Of a DNA stretch of 64,000 nt, positions 34,145 through 45,100 are shown piece by piece. Made by a program: the position numbers and the translations under genes. Positions within the stretch are counted from its first letter, which is position 1, and each line of letters opens with the position of its first letter. The notes under the pieces were generated by a model, which saw nothing but the letters and a program-made list of their open reading frames with translations, ran no database searches and was not told the DNA's origin. Origin of the DNA: Oscillospiraceae bacterium (GTDB lineage: Bacteria; Bacillota; Clostridia; Oscillospirales; Acutalibacteraceae); contig SVPH01000005.1 of NCBI GenBank assembly GCA_015065965.1, positions 1 through 64,000 on the forward strand, written 5' to 3'.

Positions 34145-35532
34145 GAATTTTTAATACTCTCACAAGAGAAAAGGAAGAATTCAAACCTATAACCGAAGGC
34201 AAAGTGAAAATTTATGCCTGCGGTCCTACAGTGTATAACTATATCCATATAGGCAATGCAAGACCTATCTGTGTTTTTGATGTTCTCAGAAGATACCTTG
34301 AATACAGAGGATACAATGTAACTTTTGTTCAGAATTTCACTGATATTGACGATAAGATTATTAAGCGTGCAAATGAAGAAAATTCAACATTTACAGAAGT
34401 TTCCGAGAAGTATATTGAGGAGTTCTGGAAAGATGCAAAGGGTCTTAATTTCCGCCCTGCAACTATTCATCCCAAAGCAACTGAAAACATTGAAAAAATC
34501 ATTGAAATAGTAAAGGGTCTTGTTGATAACGGCCATGCATATGAGGTTGACGGAGACGTTTATTTCAGCCCCTCAACTTTCAATGAATACGGCAAACTTT
34601 CACACCAGCCTCTCGAGGAACTTGAAGCAGGCGCAAGAATCATGGTTGGCGATATAAAGCGCAATCCCATGGATTTTGCTCTTTGGAAGTCTGCCAAACC
34701 CGGTGAACCTTACTGGGATTCCCCTTGGGGCAAAGGCAGACCCGGCTGGCATATCGAATGCTCTGCAATGGTGTGCAGATATCTCGGTGAAAGTATTGAT
34801 ATTCACTGCGGCGGTCAGGATCTTATCTTCCCTCATCATGAAAATGAAATTGCTCAGAGTGAATGCTTTACAGGCAAGCCTTTTGCAAACTATTGGATGC
34901 ATAACGGTTATATCAATGTTGATAATGTCAAAATGTCAAAATCTCTCGGTAATTTTAAGACTGTCCGTGATGTTGCCGCTGTTTACGGATATGAGCCTAT
35001 CCGATATCTTATGATTTCTTCTTCATACAGAAGCCCTATAAACTACAGTATTGATATCATCGAGCAGTGCAAGGCATCGCTTGCAAGGCTTTATACCTGC
35101 CGCGACAGCCTTGATTTTGAAATCAAAAATGCTCCCGAAGGTGAACTTTCTGCCGAAATTAAAGAACAACTTGATAAGAGAGTTGCTCAGTTTATCGAGG
35201 CAATGGATGATGACCTTAATACTGCGGACGGTATTGCTGCTGTATTTGAACTTGTAAGAGATATCAATTCTCTTGTTATCGGTAAGGTCGGTTCAAAATC
35301 AACTGCAGAATATGCTGCAAAAATCTTTGATGAACTCACAGAAGTTCTCGGTTTGGTTTATAACCGCAAAAACGAAACTCTCGATGAAGATATTGATGCT
35401 ATGATTGCAGCAAGAACTGAAGCAAGAAAAAACAAGAATTGGGCTGAGGCTGACAGAATCAGAGATGAACTTAAGGCTATGGGCATTGTTCTTGAGGATA
35501 CTGCTCAGGGTGTTAAGTGGCACAGAGAATAA
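34141..35532 (+). CDS. cysS: Cysteine--tRNA ligase
   Basis: 463 residues, class I synthetase. [16 protein letters not shown] carries the first zinc Cys and the HIGH-like HIGN motif. GWHIECSAM and [18 protein letters not shown] hold the other zinc ligands, and KMSKSLGNF is the KMSKS loop. A C-terminal DALR helical domain ends the protein. It forms the cysE-cysS pair under Cys T-box control and is full length. Confidence 0.98.
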   Translation: MRIFNTLTREKEEFKPITEGKVKIYACGPTVYNYIHIGNARPICVFDVLRRYLEYRGYNVTFVQNFTDIDDKIIKRANEENSTFTEVSEKYIEEFWKDAKGLNFRPATIHPKATENIEKIIEIVKGLVDNGHAYEVDGDVYFSPSTFNEYGKLSHQPLEELEAGARIMVGDIKRNPMDFALWKSAKPGEPYWDSPWGKGRPGWHIECSAMVCRYLGESIDIHCGGQDLIFPHHENEIAQSECFTGKPFANYWMHNGYINVDNVKMSKSLGNFKTVRDVAAVYGYEPIRYLMISSSYRSPINYSIDIIEQCKASLARLYTCRDSLDFEIKNAPEGELSAEIKEQLDKRVAQFIEAMDDDLNTADGIAAVFELVRDINSLVIGKVGSKSTAEYAAKIFDELTEVLGLVYNRKNETLDEDIDAMIAARTEARKNKNWAEADRIRDELKAMGIVLEDTAQGVKWHRE

Positions 35533-35548
35533 TCTTTTAAAGCATTTT

Positions 35549-35583
35549 GCCGCATCGGATTGGCTTCGGTGCGGCTTGTTTTG
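35549..35583 (+). terminator. Terminator of cysE-cysS
   Basis: GCCGCATCGGA / TTCGGTGCGGC stem with G-U pairs, then TTGTTTTG. Confidence 0.75.
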
Positions 35584-35633
35584 TGTAATTTATAAAAATT
35601 TGCATATTAATATAAAATATTACTAATTAGTGC

Positions 35634-35662
35634 TTGCAATTTTCACGCTGTTGTGATATAAT
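35634..35662 (+). promoter_or_regulatory. rpsB-tsf promoter
   Basis: TTGCAA, 17 bp, perfect TATAAT. The roughly 120 nt leader that follows (to 35789) contains complementary G/C-rich segments (GCAAGGC..GCCT-type and CCGTTG..CGGCGG) that could be a ribosomal-protein autoregulatory structure; this is only suggestive. Confidence 0.8.
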
Positions 35663-35789
35663 TCCAAGGCAAATCACACGCAAGGCTATTTTTATTATGA
35701 GTGCGGCATCAAAAACCGTTGTAATATCAGGCTTTGCGGCGGTTCGTATCTGACATTAGATACAAAATTTAACTTAGGAGGAAAAACAA

Positions 35790-36512
35790 ATGTCAGTAGT
35801 ATCAATGAAGCAATTGCTTGAAGCAGGTGTTCATTTCGGACACCAGACCAGAAGATGGAACCCTAAAATGGCTGAGTACATCTTCACAGAGCGTAACGGC
35901 ATCTACATCATCGACCTTCAGAAGACAGTTAAGAAACTCGAAGAGGCTTATATGTTCGTTCGCGAAATCGCAGCAGAAGGCGGCGATATCCTTTTTGTAG
36001 GCACAAAGAAGCAGGCTCAGGATTCAGTTAAGGAAGAAGCAATCCGTTGCGGTATGCCTTTCGTAAACGCACGTTGGCTCGGCGGTATGCTCACAAACTT
36101 CAACACAATCCAGAAGAGAATCAAAAGACTTGCTCAGCTTAAGGCTATGGAAGCAGACGGCACATTCGATCTTCTTCCCAAGAAGGAAGTTACAAAACTC
36201 AATCTTGAAATTGAAAAACTTGAAAAATTCATGGGCGGCATCACAGAGATGAAGAAGCAGCCCGCAGCAATGTTTATCGTAGACCCCCGCAAAGAAAAGA
36301 TTGCTGTTCTTGAAGCACATAAACTCGGTATCCCCATCGTTGCAATCGTAGATACAAACTGCGATCCCGATGAAGTTGATTATGTAATCCCCGGTAACGA
36401 TGACGCTATCCGCGCTGTTAAACTTATCGCCGGCGCAATGGCAGATGCAGTTATCGAAGGCAGACAGGGCGAGCAGACCGCTCCCGAAGCAGAAGCATCA
36501 GAGGAGGAATAA
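35790..36512 (+). CDS. rpsB: 30S ribosomal protein S2
   Basis: 240 residues. The S2 opening [22 protein letters not shown] and the [22 protein letters not shown] and [15 protein letters not shown] motifs are all present. An acidic C-terminal tail ends in EASEEE. TAGGAGG precedes the ATG. It is coupled to tsf as in most bacteria. Confidence 0.99.
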   Translation: MSVVSMKQLLEAGVHFGHQTRRWNPKMAEYIFTERNGIYIIDLQKTVKKLEEAYMFVREIAAEGGDILFVGTKKQAQDSVKEEAIRCGMPFVNARWLGGMLTNFNTIQKRIKRLAQLKAMEADGTFDLLPKKEVTKLNLEIEKLEKFMGGITEMKKQPAAMFIVDPRKEKIAVLEAHKLGIPIVAIVDTNCDPDEVDYVIPGNDDAIRAVKLIAGAMADAVIEGRQGEQTAPEAEASEEE

Positions 36513-36516
36513 TACA

Positions 36517-37611
36517 ATGGCAGCATTTACCGCTAAAGACGTACAGGCTCTCAGAGAAAAGACAAACGTTGGCATGATGGACTGCAAAAAAGCACTCGTT
36601 GAGGCTGACGGTGATATGGATAAGGCAGTTGACATTCTTCGTGAGAAGGGTCTTGCAACTGCAGCAAAGAAAGCAAGCAGAGTAGCAGCAGAAGGCGTTA
36701 TCGGTCTTTATTCAGACGGCAGCGCATCAGCACTTGTTGAACTCAACTGTGAAACAGACTTCGTTGGCAACGGTCCTGAATTTAAGGCTCTTGCAAATCA
36801 GATTGCTAAAACAGTTGTTGAAGCAAAGCCCGCTGATCTTGATGCACTTCTTGCAACAACAATTTCAGAAGGCAGTGTTTCAGTTGCAGATGCAATTCAG
36901 GAACTCTTCCTTCAGATTCGTGAAAACCTTAAACTCCGCCGTTTTGTTCTTGTTGAGGGAACAGCAGTTTCATACATTCACGGCGGCGGTTCAGTTGGTG
37001 TTCTCGTAAGTTTTGATACAAATGCAGCAGACAACGATGAATTTGTTGCTATGGGTAAGAACATTGCTATGCAGGTTGCAGCAATGAACCCCGAATATCT
37101 CAGCAAAGAAGATATTTCAGCTGATGAACTTGCAAAGATGAAGTCAATCACAATTGACAGTTCACTTAACAAGCCTGAGTCACTTCCAAAGCCCATCCTC
37201 AGAAAACTCTTTGAAAAGGCTTGTAACGAGAAACTCTTCAGCGATGAAGATATCGCTGCTTATGAAGAGCAGAAGAACAACAACTTCCTCTTCAACTTCC
37301 TTTCAAAGGAAGCAGTTGCTACTCTTGCATCACTTGCAGTAGCAGGTAAAGAAGAATATGTAAACGACAAGATTTTTGCAGGTGCAGTTGAAGGCCGTAT
37401 TAAGAAGCAGCTTAAAGAAACTTGCCTTCTTGATCAGACTTTCGTTCGTTCAGATCTCTTTGACGGCACAGTTGCAGGTTATGTTGCTGATGTTGCAAAG
37501 AAGATCGGCGCAGAAATCAAAGTTACAGGCTATACCCGTCTTGCAAAGGGCGAAGGCATCGAGAAAAAGGCAGATGACTTTGCAGCAGAAGTTGCAAGCA
37601 TGGTTAAATAA
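36517..37611 (+). CDS. tsf: Elongation factor Ts (long form)
   Basis: 364 residues, nucleotide exchange factor for EF-Tu. The N-terminal UBA-like domain and TNVGMMDCKKAL motif, then LNCETDFVG, are standard. It is about 60 residues longer than the usual 290-310. The extra sequence lies in the second half, around NEKLFSDEDIAAYEEQKNNN and LASLAVAGKEEYVN, before the conserved KETCLLDQTFV segment. GGAGG within the end of rpsB serves as ribosome site. Confidence 0.97.
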   Translation: MAAFTAKDVQALREKTNVGMMDCKKALVEADGDMDKAVDILREKGLATAAKKASRVAAEGVIGLYSDGSASALVELNCETDFVGNGPEFKALANQIAKTVVEAKPADLDALLATTISEGSVSVADAIQELFLQIRENLKLRRFVLVEGTAVSYIHGGGSVGVLVSFDTNAADNDEFVAMGKNIAMQVAAMNPEYLSKEDISADELAKMKSITIDSSLNKPESLPKPILRKLFEKACNEKLFSDEDIAAYEEQKNNNFLFNFLSKEAVATLASLAVAGKEEYVNDKIFAGAVEGRIKKQLKETCLLDQTFVRSDLFDGTVAGYVADVAKKIGAEIKVTGYTRLAKGEGIEKKADDFAAEVASMVK

Positions 37612-37628
37612 TTTATCTTATAATTTAA

Positions 37629-37661
37629 GGCTGTTACCGATTGGTAACAGCCTTTTTATTT
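37629..37661 (+). terminator. Terminator of rpsB-tsf
   Basis: Perfect 10 bp stem GGCTGTTACC / GGTAACAGCC with loop GATT, then TTTTTATTTT. Confidence 0.95.
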
Positions 37662-37726
37662 TAGTTTTTGTATGATCTGTGTAAAAATGCCAATAATAAA
37701 ACTACATTAAGTAAAGGAGTGTTATT

Positions 37727-37912
37727 ATGGCAAATTTATCTGCAAAAGAACTTTCTGCTCTTGAGGATCAACTTAACTGTGAACAGAATCTAGTAAAAAA
37801 ATTCAAAGCATATGCGCAGGCAGCAACCGATCCTCAGATTAAAAGCACATGCGAACAGATTGCAAATCAGCACAAGCAGCATTTTGATACTCTTATGGGG
37901 CATCTTTATTAA
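37727..37912 (+). CDS. Small CotF-like protein
   Basis: 61 residues, predicted all-helical, with conserved-looking LSALEDQLNCEQNLVKKFKAYAQAATDPQIKSTCE. This resembles the ferritin-like four-helix half found in small coat-F-related proteins of Clostridia. AAAGGAG precedes the ATG. It lies 14 bp before a longer CotF-like gene, so the two probably form a pair of spore-coat or spore-associated proteins. The call rests on context and helix pattern. Confidence 0.7.
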   Translation: MANLSAKELSALEDQLNCEQNLVKKFKAYAQAATDPQIKSTCEQIANQHKQHFDTLMGHLY

Positions 37913-37926
37913 TAGGAGGGGATAAC

Positions 37927-38202
37927 ATGAACACTAACTCATCGTTTGCAGACAGAGAAATTATGGATGATATTCTCTCGTCGCAGAAGCATATGACCGA
38001 TGTTTACAACACGTTTTCAAACGAATGCACAAATCAGCAACTTCAGAGCGATATGCTTAATATTCTCAAGGAAGAGCACACTATTCAATTTAATGTTTTC
38101 AGCGAGATGCAGAAACGCGGATGGTATAGCCCCGGAGCGGCGGAAGCGCAGAAAATCAACGAAACCAAAACAAAGTTTGAGGGAATAGCAACCCAACTTT
38201 AA
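37927..38202 (+). CDS. Spore coat protein, CotF family
   Basis: 91 residues. The DREIMDDILSSQKHMTDVYNTF segment and the EEHTIQFNVFSEMQKRGWY end are diagnostic of the Coat_F family (ferritin-like helices). GGAGGGG precedes the ATG. It is expected to be made late in sporulation and placed in the coat. A strong terminator follows. Confidence 0.9.
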   Translation: MNTNSSFADREIMDDILSSQKHMTDVYNTFSNECTNQQLQSDMLNILKEEHTIQFNVFSEMQKRGWYSPGAAEAQKINETKTKFEGIATQL

Positions 38203-38204
38203 AA

Positions 38205-38242
38205 AATAAGGATACCTTTAATCGGGTATCCTTATTTTTTTT
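38205..38242 (+). terminator. Terminator of the coat-protein pair
   Basis: AATAAGGATACC / GGTATCCTTATT perfect stem, then a run of eight T. Confidence 0.95.
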
Positions 38243-38262
38243 AGAAATTTTTATAAAAAGGG

Positions 38263-38291
38263 TTGGAAAAATCATATTAATGTTTTATAAT
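38263..38291 (+). promoter_or_regulatory. hprK operon promoter
   Basis: TTGGAA, 17 bp, perfect TATAAT, 57 bp before the hprK start. Confidence 0.8.
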
Positions 38292-38348
38292 AACATTAAT
38301 ATGGGTTTGTGTAGAATTCAAAGCAAACCTATTAATAAGGAGAAACAT

Positions 38349-39314
38349 ATGGGTAAATATCAGGTTTCACTTGAAAAGGTTGTTAATGACCTTTCGTTTC
38401 AAGTGATTTACACTCCAAAAGATATCGCAGATATTTATATCTCTGCGCAGGATGTTAACCGCCCCGGTCTTATTCTTACCGGCTTTGAGGAATACTTTGA
38501 TCCCGAGCGTATTCAGTTTTTTGGTTTGACCGAACTTGAATATTTCAAAAGTCTTGATAAAGAAAGATTTTTGGATTGTCTTGAAAGATTTTTTTCTAAG
38601 CGTCCTGCTGCAATTGTTGTAACAAGAGATTTGAAATGCAGCAAAAGATTTCTCAGTTTTGCTGAAAAATATGAAGTTCCTGTTCTCGGCTCATCTGAGT
38701 CAACATCAGGTTGTATGTCTGCAACTATTTCATATCTCGGTGTTGAACTTGCTCAAAGAATAACCCGCCACGGCGTTCTTGTTGAAGTTTACGGTGAAGG
38801 CGTTCTAATCTTGGGTGACAGCGGTGTCGGTAAAAGCGAAACTGCCCTTGAACTTATCAAGAGAGGTCACAGACTCATTGCCGATGATGCAGTTGAAATC
38901 AGAAGAGTTTCAAACAAAACGCTTGTCGGTTCCGCACCGGATAACATCCGTCACTTTATTGAACTTCGCGGCGTAGGCGTTCTTAATGCAAGACGTCTTT
39001 TCGGTATGGGTGCAGTTAAAATGACTGAAAAGGTTGATATGGTAGTTCAACTTGAACCTTGGGACAGTGAAAAGGTATATGACAGACTTGGACTTGAAAA
39101 TGAGTATACTGAAATTCTTGATATCAAGGTGCCTGTAACAACCGTTCCGGTAAAGCCCGGCAGAAACCTTTCAATCATTATTGAAGCGGCGGCTATGAAT
39201 AACAGGCAGAAAAAGATGGGTTATAATGCAGCCAGAGAACTTCTTCACAGTCTTGGAATGACTGAAGATATCATTCCTGCCAAGAAAGAACTTGAATTCT
39301 GGCACAATTTTTAA
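38349..39314 (+). CDS. hprK: HPr kinase/phosphorylase
   Basis: 321 residues from the ATG with AAGGAG upstream; an ATG 23 codons earlier has no ribosome site and falls within the promoter. The N-terminal domain is followed by Walker A GDSGVGKSE (about residue 158) and the HprK signature (IELRGVGVLNARRLFG). It phosphorylates Ser46 of HPr, which then acts with CcpA in carbon catabolite control. It heads the hprK-ROK-murB-whiA-dnaE run. Confidence 0.97.
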   Translation: MGKYQVSLEKVVNDLSFQVIYTPKDIADIYISAQDVNRPGLILTGFEEYFDPERIQFFGLTELEYFKSLDKERFLDCLERFFSKRPAAIVVTRDLKCSKRFLSFAEKYEVPVLGSSESTSGCMSATISYLGVELAQRITRHGVLVEVYGEGVLILGDSGVGKSETALELIKRGHRLIADDAVEIRRVSNKTLVGSAPDNIRHFIELRGVGVLNARRLFGMGAVKMTEKVDMVVQLEPWDSEKVYDRLGLENEYTEILDIKVPVTTVPVKPGRNLSIIIEAAAMNNRQKKMGYNAARELLHSLGMTEDIIPAKKELEFWHNF

Positions 39315-39348
39315 TAATAAATGATAAATTTACTTTGGAGGTAATAAT

Positions 39349-40296
39349 ATGTATAGAATCGGCGTTGATCTTGGCGGAACAAACATTGCGGTAGGTGTTG
39401 TAACCGAAGACATGAAAATAATCGGCAGGGGAAAAGTTAAAACAAAGTGCCCCAGACCTGCAGCAGAAATTTTTGATGATATCAAAGTTGCTGTTGATAT
39501 GGCAATTAAAGATGCAGGTATCACAATGGATGATGTTTCATCAGTCGGTGTAGGAACTCCCGGTTCCGTTAACAAAGAAAATGGTTATATTGAATTTGCA
39601 AATAACCTTGATTTTAATCAGGTTCCCGCAAAAGAAATGCTTGAGGAAAGACTGGGTAAAACCGTTTATCTTGATAATGATGCAAACTGTGCTGCTCTCG
39701 GTGAAGCAATTGCAGGTGTTGGTAAAGGCGTTGGCAACTTTGTTGCTGTTACTCTTGGTACAGGTGTTGGCAGCGGTATCATTGTTAACGGCAAAATCGT
39801 AAGCGGTGTTAACTATGCAGGTGGTGAGATGGGTCACACTGTTATTATGGTTAACGGTAAGCAGTGTAATTGCGGCAGAAAAGGCTGTTGGGAACAGTAT
39901 GCATCGGCTACTGCTCTTATTTCTCAGACTAAAGAAGCAATGCTTAATAATAAAGACAGCAAAATGTGGCAACTTACAAACGGCAGCATTGATAATGTAA
40001 GCGGCAGAACTGCTTTTGATGCAATGCGTCTTGGTGATGAAGTGGCAAAAGAGGTTTGCGATAACTATATTTATTATGTTTCTGTTGGCATTATTAATAT
40101 TATTAATACTTTCCAGCCTGAGTTTGTTTGTATCGGCGGCGGCGTAAGTCACGAGGGCGATACTATTCTTAACCCTATCAGAAAACATGTTGAAAACGAA
40201 AAATACAGCATTCATGCAACCAAACAGACAAAGGTTGTTGCAGCCGAACTCGGTAATGATGCAGGTATATTCGGTGCTGCGCTTCTTAATGAATAA
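39349..40296 (+). CDS. ROK-family glucokinase
   Basis: 315 residues. N-terminal ATP motif IGVDLGGTNIAVGVV; DNDANCAALGE and GTGVGSGIIVNGKIVSG are typical of ROK kinases. The zinc site CNCGRKGCWEQ and a second half with FVCIGGGVS complete the fold. The glucose-type EMGH segment supports glucokinase. TTGGAGG precedes the ATG. Its place after hprK links it to sugar metabolism. Confidence 0.93.
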   Translation: MYRIGVDLGGTNIAVGVVTEDMKIIGRGKVKTKCPRPAAEIFDDIKVAVDMAIKDAGITMDDVSSVGVGTPGSVNKENGYIEFANNLDFNQVPAKEMLEERLGKTVYLDNDANCAALGEAIAGVGKGVGNFVAVTLGTGVGSGIIVNGKIVSGVNYAGGEMGHTVIMVNGKQCNCGRKGCWEQYASATALISQTKEAMLNNKDSKMWQLTNGSIDNVSGRTAFDAMRLGDEVAKEVCDNYIYYVSVGIINIINTFQPEFVCIGGGVSHEGDTILNPIRKHVENEKYSIHATKQTKVVAAELGNDAGIFGAALLNE

Positions 40297-40312
40297 TTTT
40301 ACGGAGGAAATT

Positions 40313-41230
40313 ATGGACTCATATAGAAATCTTATTAATCTTTGCACGGAAATCAAATGCGATTATTTGACCGAAGCATTATTAAAAGACTATACGAGTT
40401 TTAAAATTGGCGGAAAAGTCGATATTATGGTTTTCCCTGAAAGTGAAGAAAAACTTTCTGCAATTGTTTCTTGTGTCAGTAGAGAGGATAAAAATCTCCT
40501 GGTTATCGGCAAAGGCAGCAACATGCTTGCGGATGATGAGGGGTTCAGGGGTGTTGTAATTAACACATGCCGGATGGATAAAATTGAACTTTTGGATGAA
40601 ACAACGATCATTTGTCAAAGCGGTGCACCGCTTTCAAGATTGTGCCGCTTTGCTCTTGATAATTCATTGACGGGTCTTGAATTTGCTTTTGGTATTCCCG
40701 GCACTGCAGGCGGAGCGGCTTATATGAACGCTGGTGCATACGGCGGCGAAATGAAAGATGTTCTTGTTTCTTGCAGCCATATTCAGCCCGACGGCTCAAC
40801 ATCGTCATTTTCTGATGATGAATTGGAACTCGGATACCGTCACAGTGTTTATTCTGACACTAAGAATATTATTACGTCTCTTACGATTAAACTTTCAAAA
40901 GGAGATAAGACAGATATCAAAGCCAGAATGGATGAACTAATGGCAAAGCGCAAGGAAAAACAGCCTCTTGAATATCCAAGCGCAGGAAGCACATTTAAGC
41001 GTCCTGAAGGATATTTTGCAGGCGCTCTTATTGAACAGTGCGGGCTTAAGGGTTACACTTCTGGCGGTGCGCAGGTAAGTGAAAAACATGCGGGTTTTGT
41101 TATTAACATTGGTGGTGCAACTGCGGATGATGTTAAGGCGGTTATTGAGCATTGCAAAAAAACAGTGTATGATACAACAGGTGTTTTACTTGAACCTGAG
41201 GTTAAAATTTTAAAGCAGGAGGAGATTTGA
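40313..41230 (+). CDS. murB: UDP-N-acetylenolpyruvoylglucosamine reductase
   Basis: 305 residues. FAD-linked reductase in peptidoglycan precursor synthesis. FAD-binding GKGSNMLADDEGFRGVVI, LEFAFGIPGTAGGAAYMNAGAYGGEM, and the catalytic-serine YPSAGSTFKRP motif are present; this is the type IIb form of Firmicutes. The start at 40313 is set by GGAGG; the frame is open upstream inside the ROK gene. It runs directly into whiA. Confidence 0.97.
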   Translation: MDSYRNLINLCTEIKCDYLTEALLKDYTSFKIGGKVDIMVFPESEEKLSAIVSCVSREDKNLLVIGKGSNMLADDEGFRGVVINTCRMDKIELLDETTIICQSGAPLSRLCRFALDNSLTGLEFAFGIPGTAGGAAYMNAGAYGGEMKDVLVSCSHIQPDGSTSSFSDDELELGYRHSVYSDTKNIITSLTIKLSKGDKTDIKARMDELMAKRKEKQPLEYPSAGSTFKRPEGYFAGALIEQCGLKGYTSGGAQVSEKHAGFVINIGGATADDVKAVIEHCKKTVYDTTGVLLEPEVKILKQEEI

Positions 41231-42130
41231 TTGTCATTCTCATCTGATGTAAAAAGTGAAATTTCAAAAATAGAAAATCTTTCTTCCTGTTGTTTTCACG
41301 CACAAGTCTACGGGCTTGTGCTTTTTGCTCATTTCTCAAAATATAATTTTTCAATTACAACAGAGAATAATGATGTTTTTGAATTGTATTTATCTTATTT
41401 AAGAGATTATTGTGACTCTGAGCCTGTTATCAGCGAAAACGGTACAAAGAAAATGACGGCATATCTCAGAACCGATAAAGAAAAAGAAAAGGTATTTGAT
41501 AAGTTTGGACACGCTCTTAATGAAACAACTTTGCGTATAAACAGAGCAAATATTTCGGATGAGTGTTGCGCAGGAGCATTTTTAAGGGGAGCATTTCTTT
41601 CGTGCGGAACAGTTACTGCACCTGAAAAAGGTTATCACCTTGAATTTGTTGTTCCGTTTAAGCGTCTTTGCACGGATATGATAAAATTTATGGATGAACT
41701 TAATTTAAATCCTAAATATATTGTCAGAAAAGGTAATCATGTTATCTATTTTAAAGATAGTGAGAGCATTGAAGATATTCTTGCAATTATCGGTGCACAG
41801 GATGCATCGTTGTACGTTATGGGCATAAAAATAGAAAAAGATGTCAAAAATAAGGTGAACAGAAAACTTAATTTTGAAATGTCCAATATAAGTAAAACAG
41901 TAGATGCTGCTAACATTCAAATTGAGGCTATTGAATATATAGAGAGCAGAATGGGTATATCGTCATTACCCGATAATCTTCAGGCAATTGCACATATCCG
42001 TCTTGAACATCAGGAAGCAAGCCTGAGCGAACTCGGAAAACTTTTGGACGAGCCTATTTCTCGCTCAGGAATAAATCACAGACTGAACAGAATAGTCAGT
42101 ATTGCTGAGAAAATGAAGAACGGTGAATAA
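41231..42130 (+). CDS. whiA: Sporulation/cell-division regulator WhiA
   Basis: 299 residues. LAGLIDADG-homing-endonuclease-like N-terminal domains (GAFLRGAFLSCGTV) and the C-terminal WhiA helix-turn-helix (LPDNLQAIAHIRLEHQEASLSELGKLLDEPISRSGINHRLNRI), the most conserved part of the family. It starts with TTG after GGAGGAG, right after the murB stop. The common rapZ and yvcK neighbours are missing between murB and whiA. Confidence 0.96.
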   Translation: MSFSSDVKSEISKIENLSSCCFHAQVYGLVLFAHFSKYNFSITTENNDVFELYLSYLRDYCDSEPVISENGTKKMTAYLRTDKEKEKVFDKFGHALNETTLRINRANISDECCAGAFLRGAFLSCGTVTAPEKGYHLEFVVPFKRLCTDMIKFMDELNLNPKYIVRKGNHVIYFKDSESIEDILAIIGAQDASLYVMGIKIEKDVKNKVNRKLNFEMSNISKTVDAANIQIEAIEYIESRMGISSLPDNLQAIAHIRLEHQEASLSELGKLLDEPISRSGINHRLNRIVSIAEKMKNGE

Positions 42131-42132
42131 TA

Positions 42133-45100
42133 ATGTCTTTTACTCACTTGCATGTACATAGTGAATACAGTTTGCTTGACGGAGCATGCAGAATTGAGCC
42201 TATGCTTGATAAAATCAAGAGCATGGGGCAGACTTCTGTTGCCATAACAGACCACGGTGTTATGTACGGTGTTATAGATTTTTATAAAGCCGCATTAAAA
42301 AAAGGAATAAAACCTGTTATCGGCTGCGAGGTTTATGTTGCTCCGAGGTCAAGGTTTGATAAAGTTCACGGAATAGACAGCGAGAGATATCATCTTGTTC
42401 TTCTTTGTGAGAATAATGAAGGTTATAAAAATCTTATTAAATTGGTTTCCGAAGGATGGGTAAACGGATTTTACACAAAACCGAGAGTTGATAAGGACAT
42501 ACTCGAAAAATATCATGACGGTCTAATTGCGCTTTCAGGTTGCCTTGCCGGTGAAGTTGCAAGGGCTTTGCAGCGTAATGATTATGATGAAGCGAAAAAT
42601 GTTGCTGAATGGTATAAAGAAACTTTCGGAGAAAATAACTATTTTCTTGAAATTCAGAATCACGGGCTTGATGTACAACTTCAGATTAATCCGGACATCA
42701 TTAAACTTTCAAGAGAACTTAATATTCCTTTGGTTGCCACAAATGATGCTCATTATGTTGAAAAAGATGATGCAAAAATGCAGCAGGTTCTTATTTGTAT
42801 TCAGACGAACCATACTGTAGGTGAGGATACGGGTCTTGAATTCAGCACACAGGAGTTTTATCTTAAAAGCGAATATGAGATGCTTGAAGCGTTTCCGCAA
42901 TGCCCTGAGGCTGTTGAAAACACAGCCAAAATTGCGGAAAGATGTAATGTTGATTTTGAATTCGGCAAAACAAAACTTCCGCATTTTGATGTTCCTGCAG
43001 GATATGAGCATTTTGAATGGTTTTCTCTTCTTTGCAGAAAAGGGCTTGTTGAACGCTATGGTGATAATCCGCCCAAAGAGTATGTGGACAGGCTCAATTA
43101 TGAACTCGATGTAATTAACAGAATGGGTTATGTTGACTATTATCTTATAGTCCATGACTTTATTAAACATGCAAAAGATATGGGTATTCCCGTAGGACCG
43201 GGAAGAGGTTCGGGTGCAGCAAGCATATGTGCTTATTGCATTGGCATAACCGGAATTGATCCTATGAAATATAACCTTCTTTTTGAAAGGTTTCTCAATC
43301 CTGAAAGAGTCAGTATGCCTGACTTTGATGTTGATTTCTGCTTTGAAAGACGCGGAGAAGTTATAGATTACGTAATCGAAAAATACGGAGCGGATCATGT
43401 TGCCCAAATAGTAACATTCGGTACTCTTGCGGCTAAGGCGGCTATTCGTGATGTCGGACGTGCTCTTGGTGTGCCTTATTCGGTTGTGGATAATATTTCA
43501 AAGCAAGTTCCCAACGAACTGAATATAACAATTGACAGAGCGTTGAAACGCTCTTCTGATTTTAAAGCACTTTATGAAAGCAGCGATGAAATAAAAGAAC
43601 TTGTAGATATGGCCCGCAAGGTTGAAGGAATGCCGCGCCACGCATCAACACATGCGGCCGGTGTAGTTATAACCCATGACCCTGTTGAGTCATATGTTCC
43701 GCTTGCCAGAAATGATGAAGCAATTGTAACAGAATTTCCGATGACAACGCTTGAAGAACTCGGACTTCTTAAGATGGATTTTCTTGGGTTAAGAACTTTA
43801 ACTGTTATCAGTTCTGCAGAAAAGATGATAAAACAGAAAGATCCTTGTTTCAGTATAGATAAAATTGATATTGAGGATAAAGCCGTTTTTGAAATGATGT
43901 GTTCTGCTCAGACAGAAGGTGTATTTCAATTTGAATCTGCCGGAATGAGAGCGGTTCTTTCTCAACTCAAGCCTGAAAGCCTTGAGGATTTGATTGCGGT
44001 TATTTCGCTTTACAGACCCGGACCGATGGATTCGATTCCGACATATATTGAAAACCGCCACAATCCGGATAAAATAAGATATAAAGTACCTCAACTTAAA
44101 AGTATTCTTGATGTTACCTACGGATGTATGGTTTATCAGGAGCAGGTTATGCAGATTTGCCGTGAACTTGCCGGTTATTCATACGGCAGAGCAGATATAG
44201 TACGCCGTGCAATGAGTAAAAAGAAATATGATGTTATGCTCAAAGAACGCGAGAATTTTGTTTACGGCATAGTTGATGAAAACGGCAGTGTTATCTGTGA
44301 TGGTGCAGTAAGGCGCGGAATTGATGAAAAGATTGCCAATGAAATATTTGATGAAATGATGTCTTTTGCTTCGTATGCATTTAATAAGGCGCATGCTGCT
44401 GCCTATGCATATGTTGCTTATCAGACTGCATGGCTTAAATGTCATTATCCTTGTGAATTCCTTGCAGCATTGCTGACAAGTTTTCTTGATAATTCCGGTA
44501 AAGTTGTTCAGTATATAAATGAATGCGCAAGGCTCGGGATTAAAATTCTTCCTCCGCATGTTAACCAAAGTTCGGAGTCATTTGAAGTTTCAAACGGTAA
44601 TATTCATTTCAGTCTTCTTGCCGTTAAAAATCTTGGCAGAAACTTCATCAAAAGGATGGTTGAAGAAAGATCGAATAACGGAAACTTCACAGATTTTTAT
44701 GATTTTTGCCGACGCATGTACGGGAAAGATTTTAATCGAAGAGCAATTGAGAGTCTGATTAAATGCGGTGCTTTTGACGGTATGGGCGCAAACCGCAGGC
44801 AGATGTATAGTGTAATTGACAATATTATAGAGGATTTGGATAATTCTAAAAGAAGGAATGTTGACGGACAACTTGGTTTCGGTGATTTGATGAATGCAAG
44901 TGAAGAAACACAGGACACCTTTGTTCCATCTTTTAATTATCCTGAGTATGAGGAGTTTTCTCAGGAAATTCTTTTGAAATATGAAAAAGAAGTTGCTGGC
45001 ATGTATCTCTCAGGTCATCCTATGTCAAAATACAAAAATATTTCGGATACTCTTAAATGTGCAAAAATATCAGATATTTTAAATGAAGAATCAATTTATA

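Noticed and set aside
39541-40356. 271-codon minus-strand ORF opposite the ROK kinase
   Set aside because: It runs antisense over conserved ROK and murB coding sequence and has no domain pattern.
42709-43407. Long minus-strand ORF opposite dnaE
   Set aside because: It is a codon-bias shadow of a highly conserved polymerase gene, with no ribosome site or family likeness.
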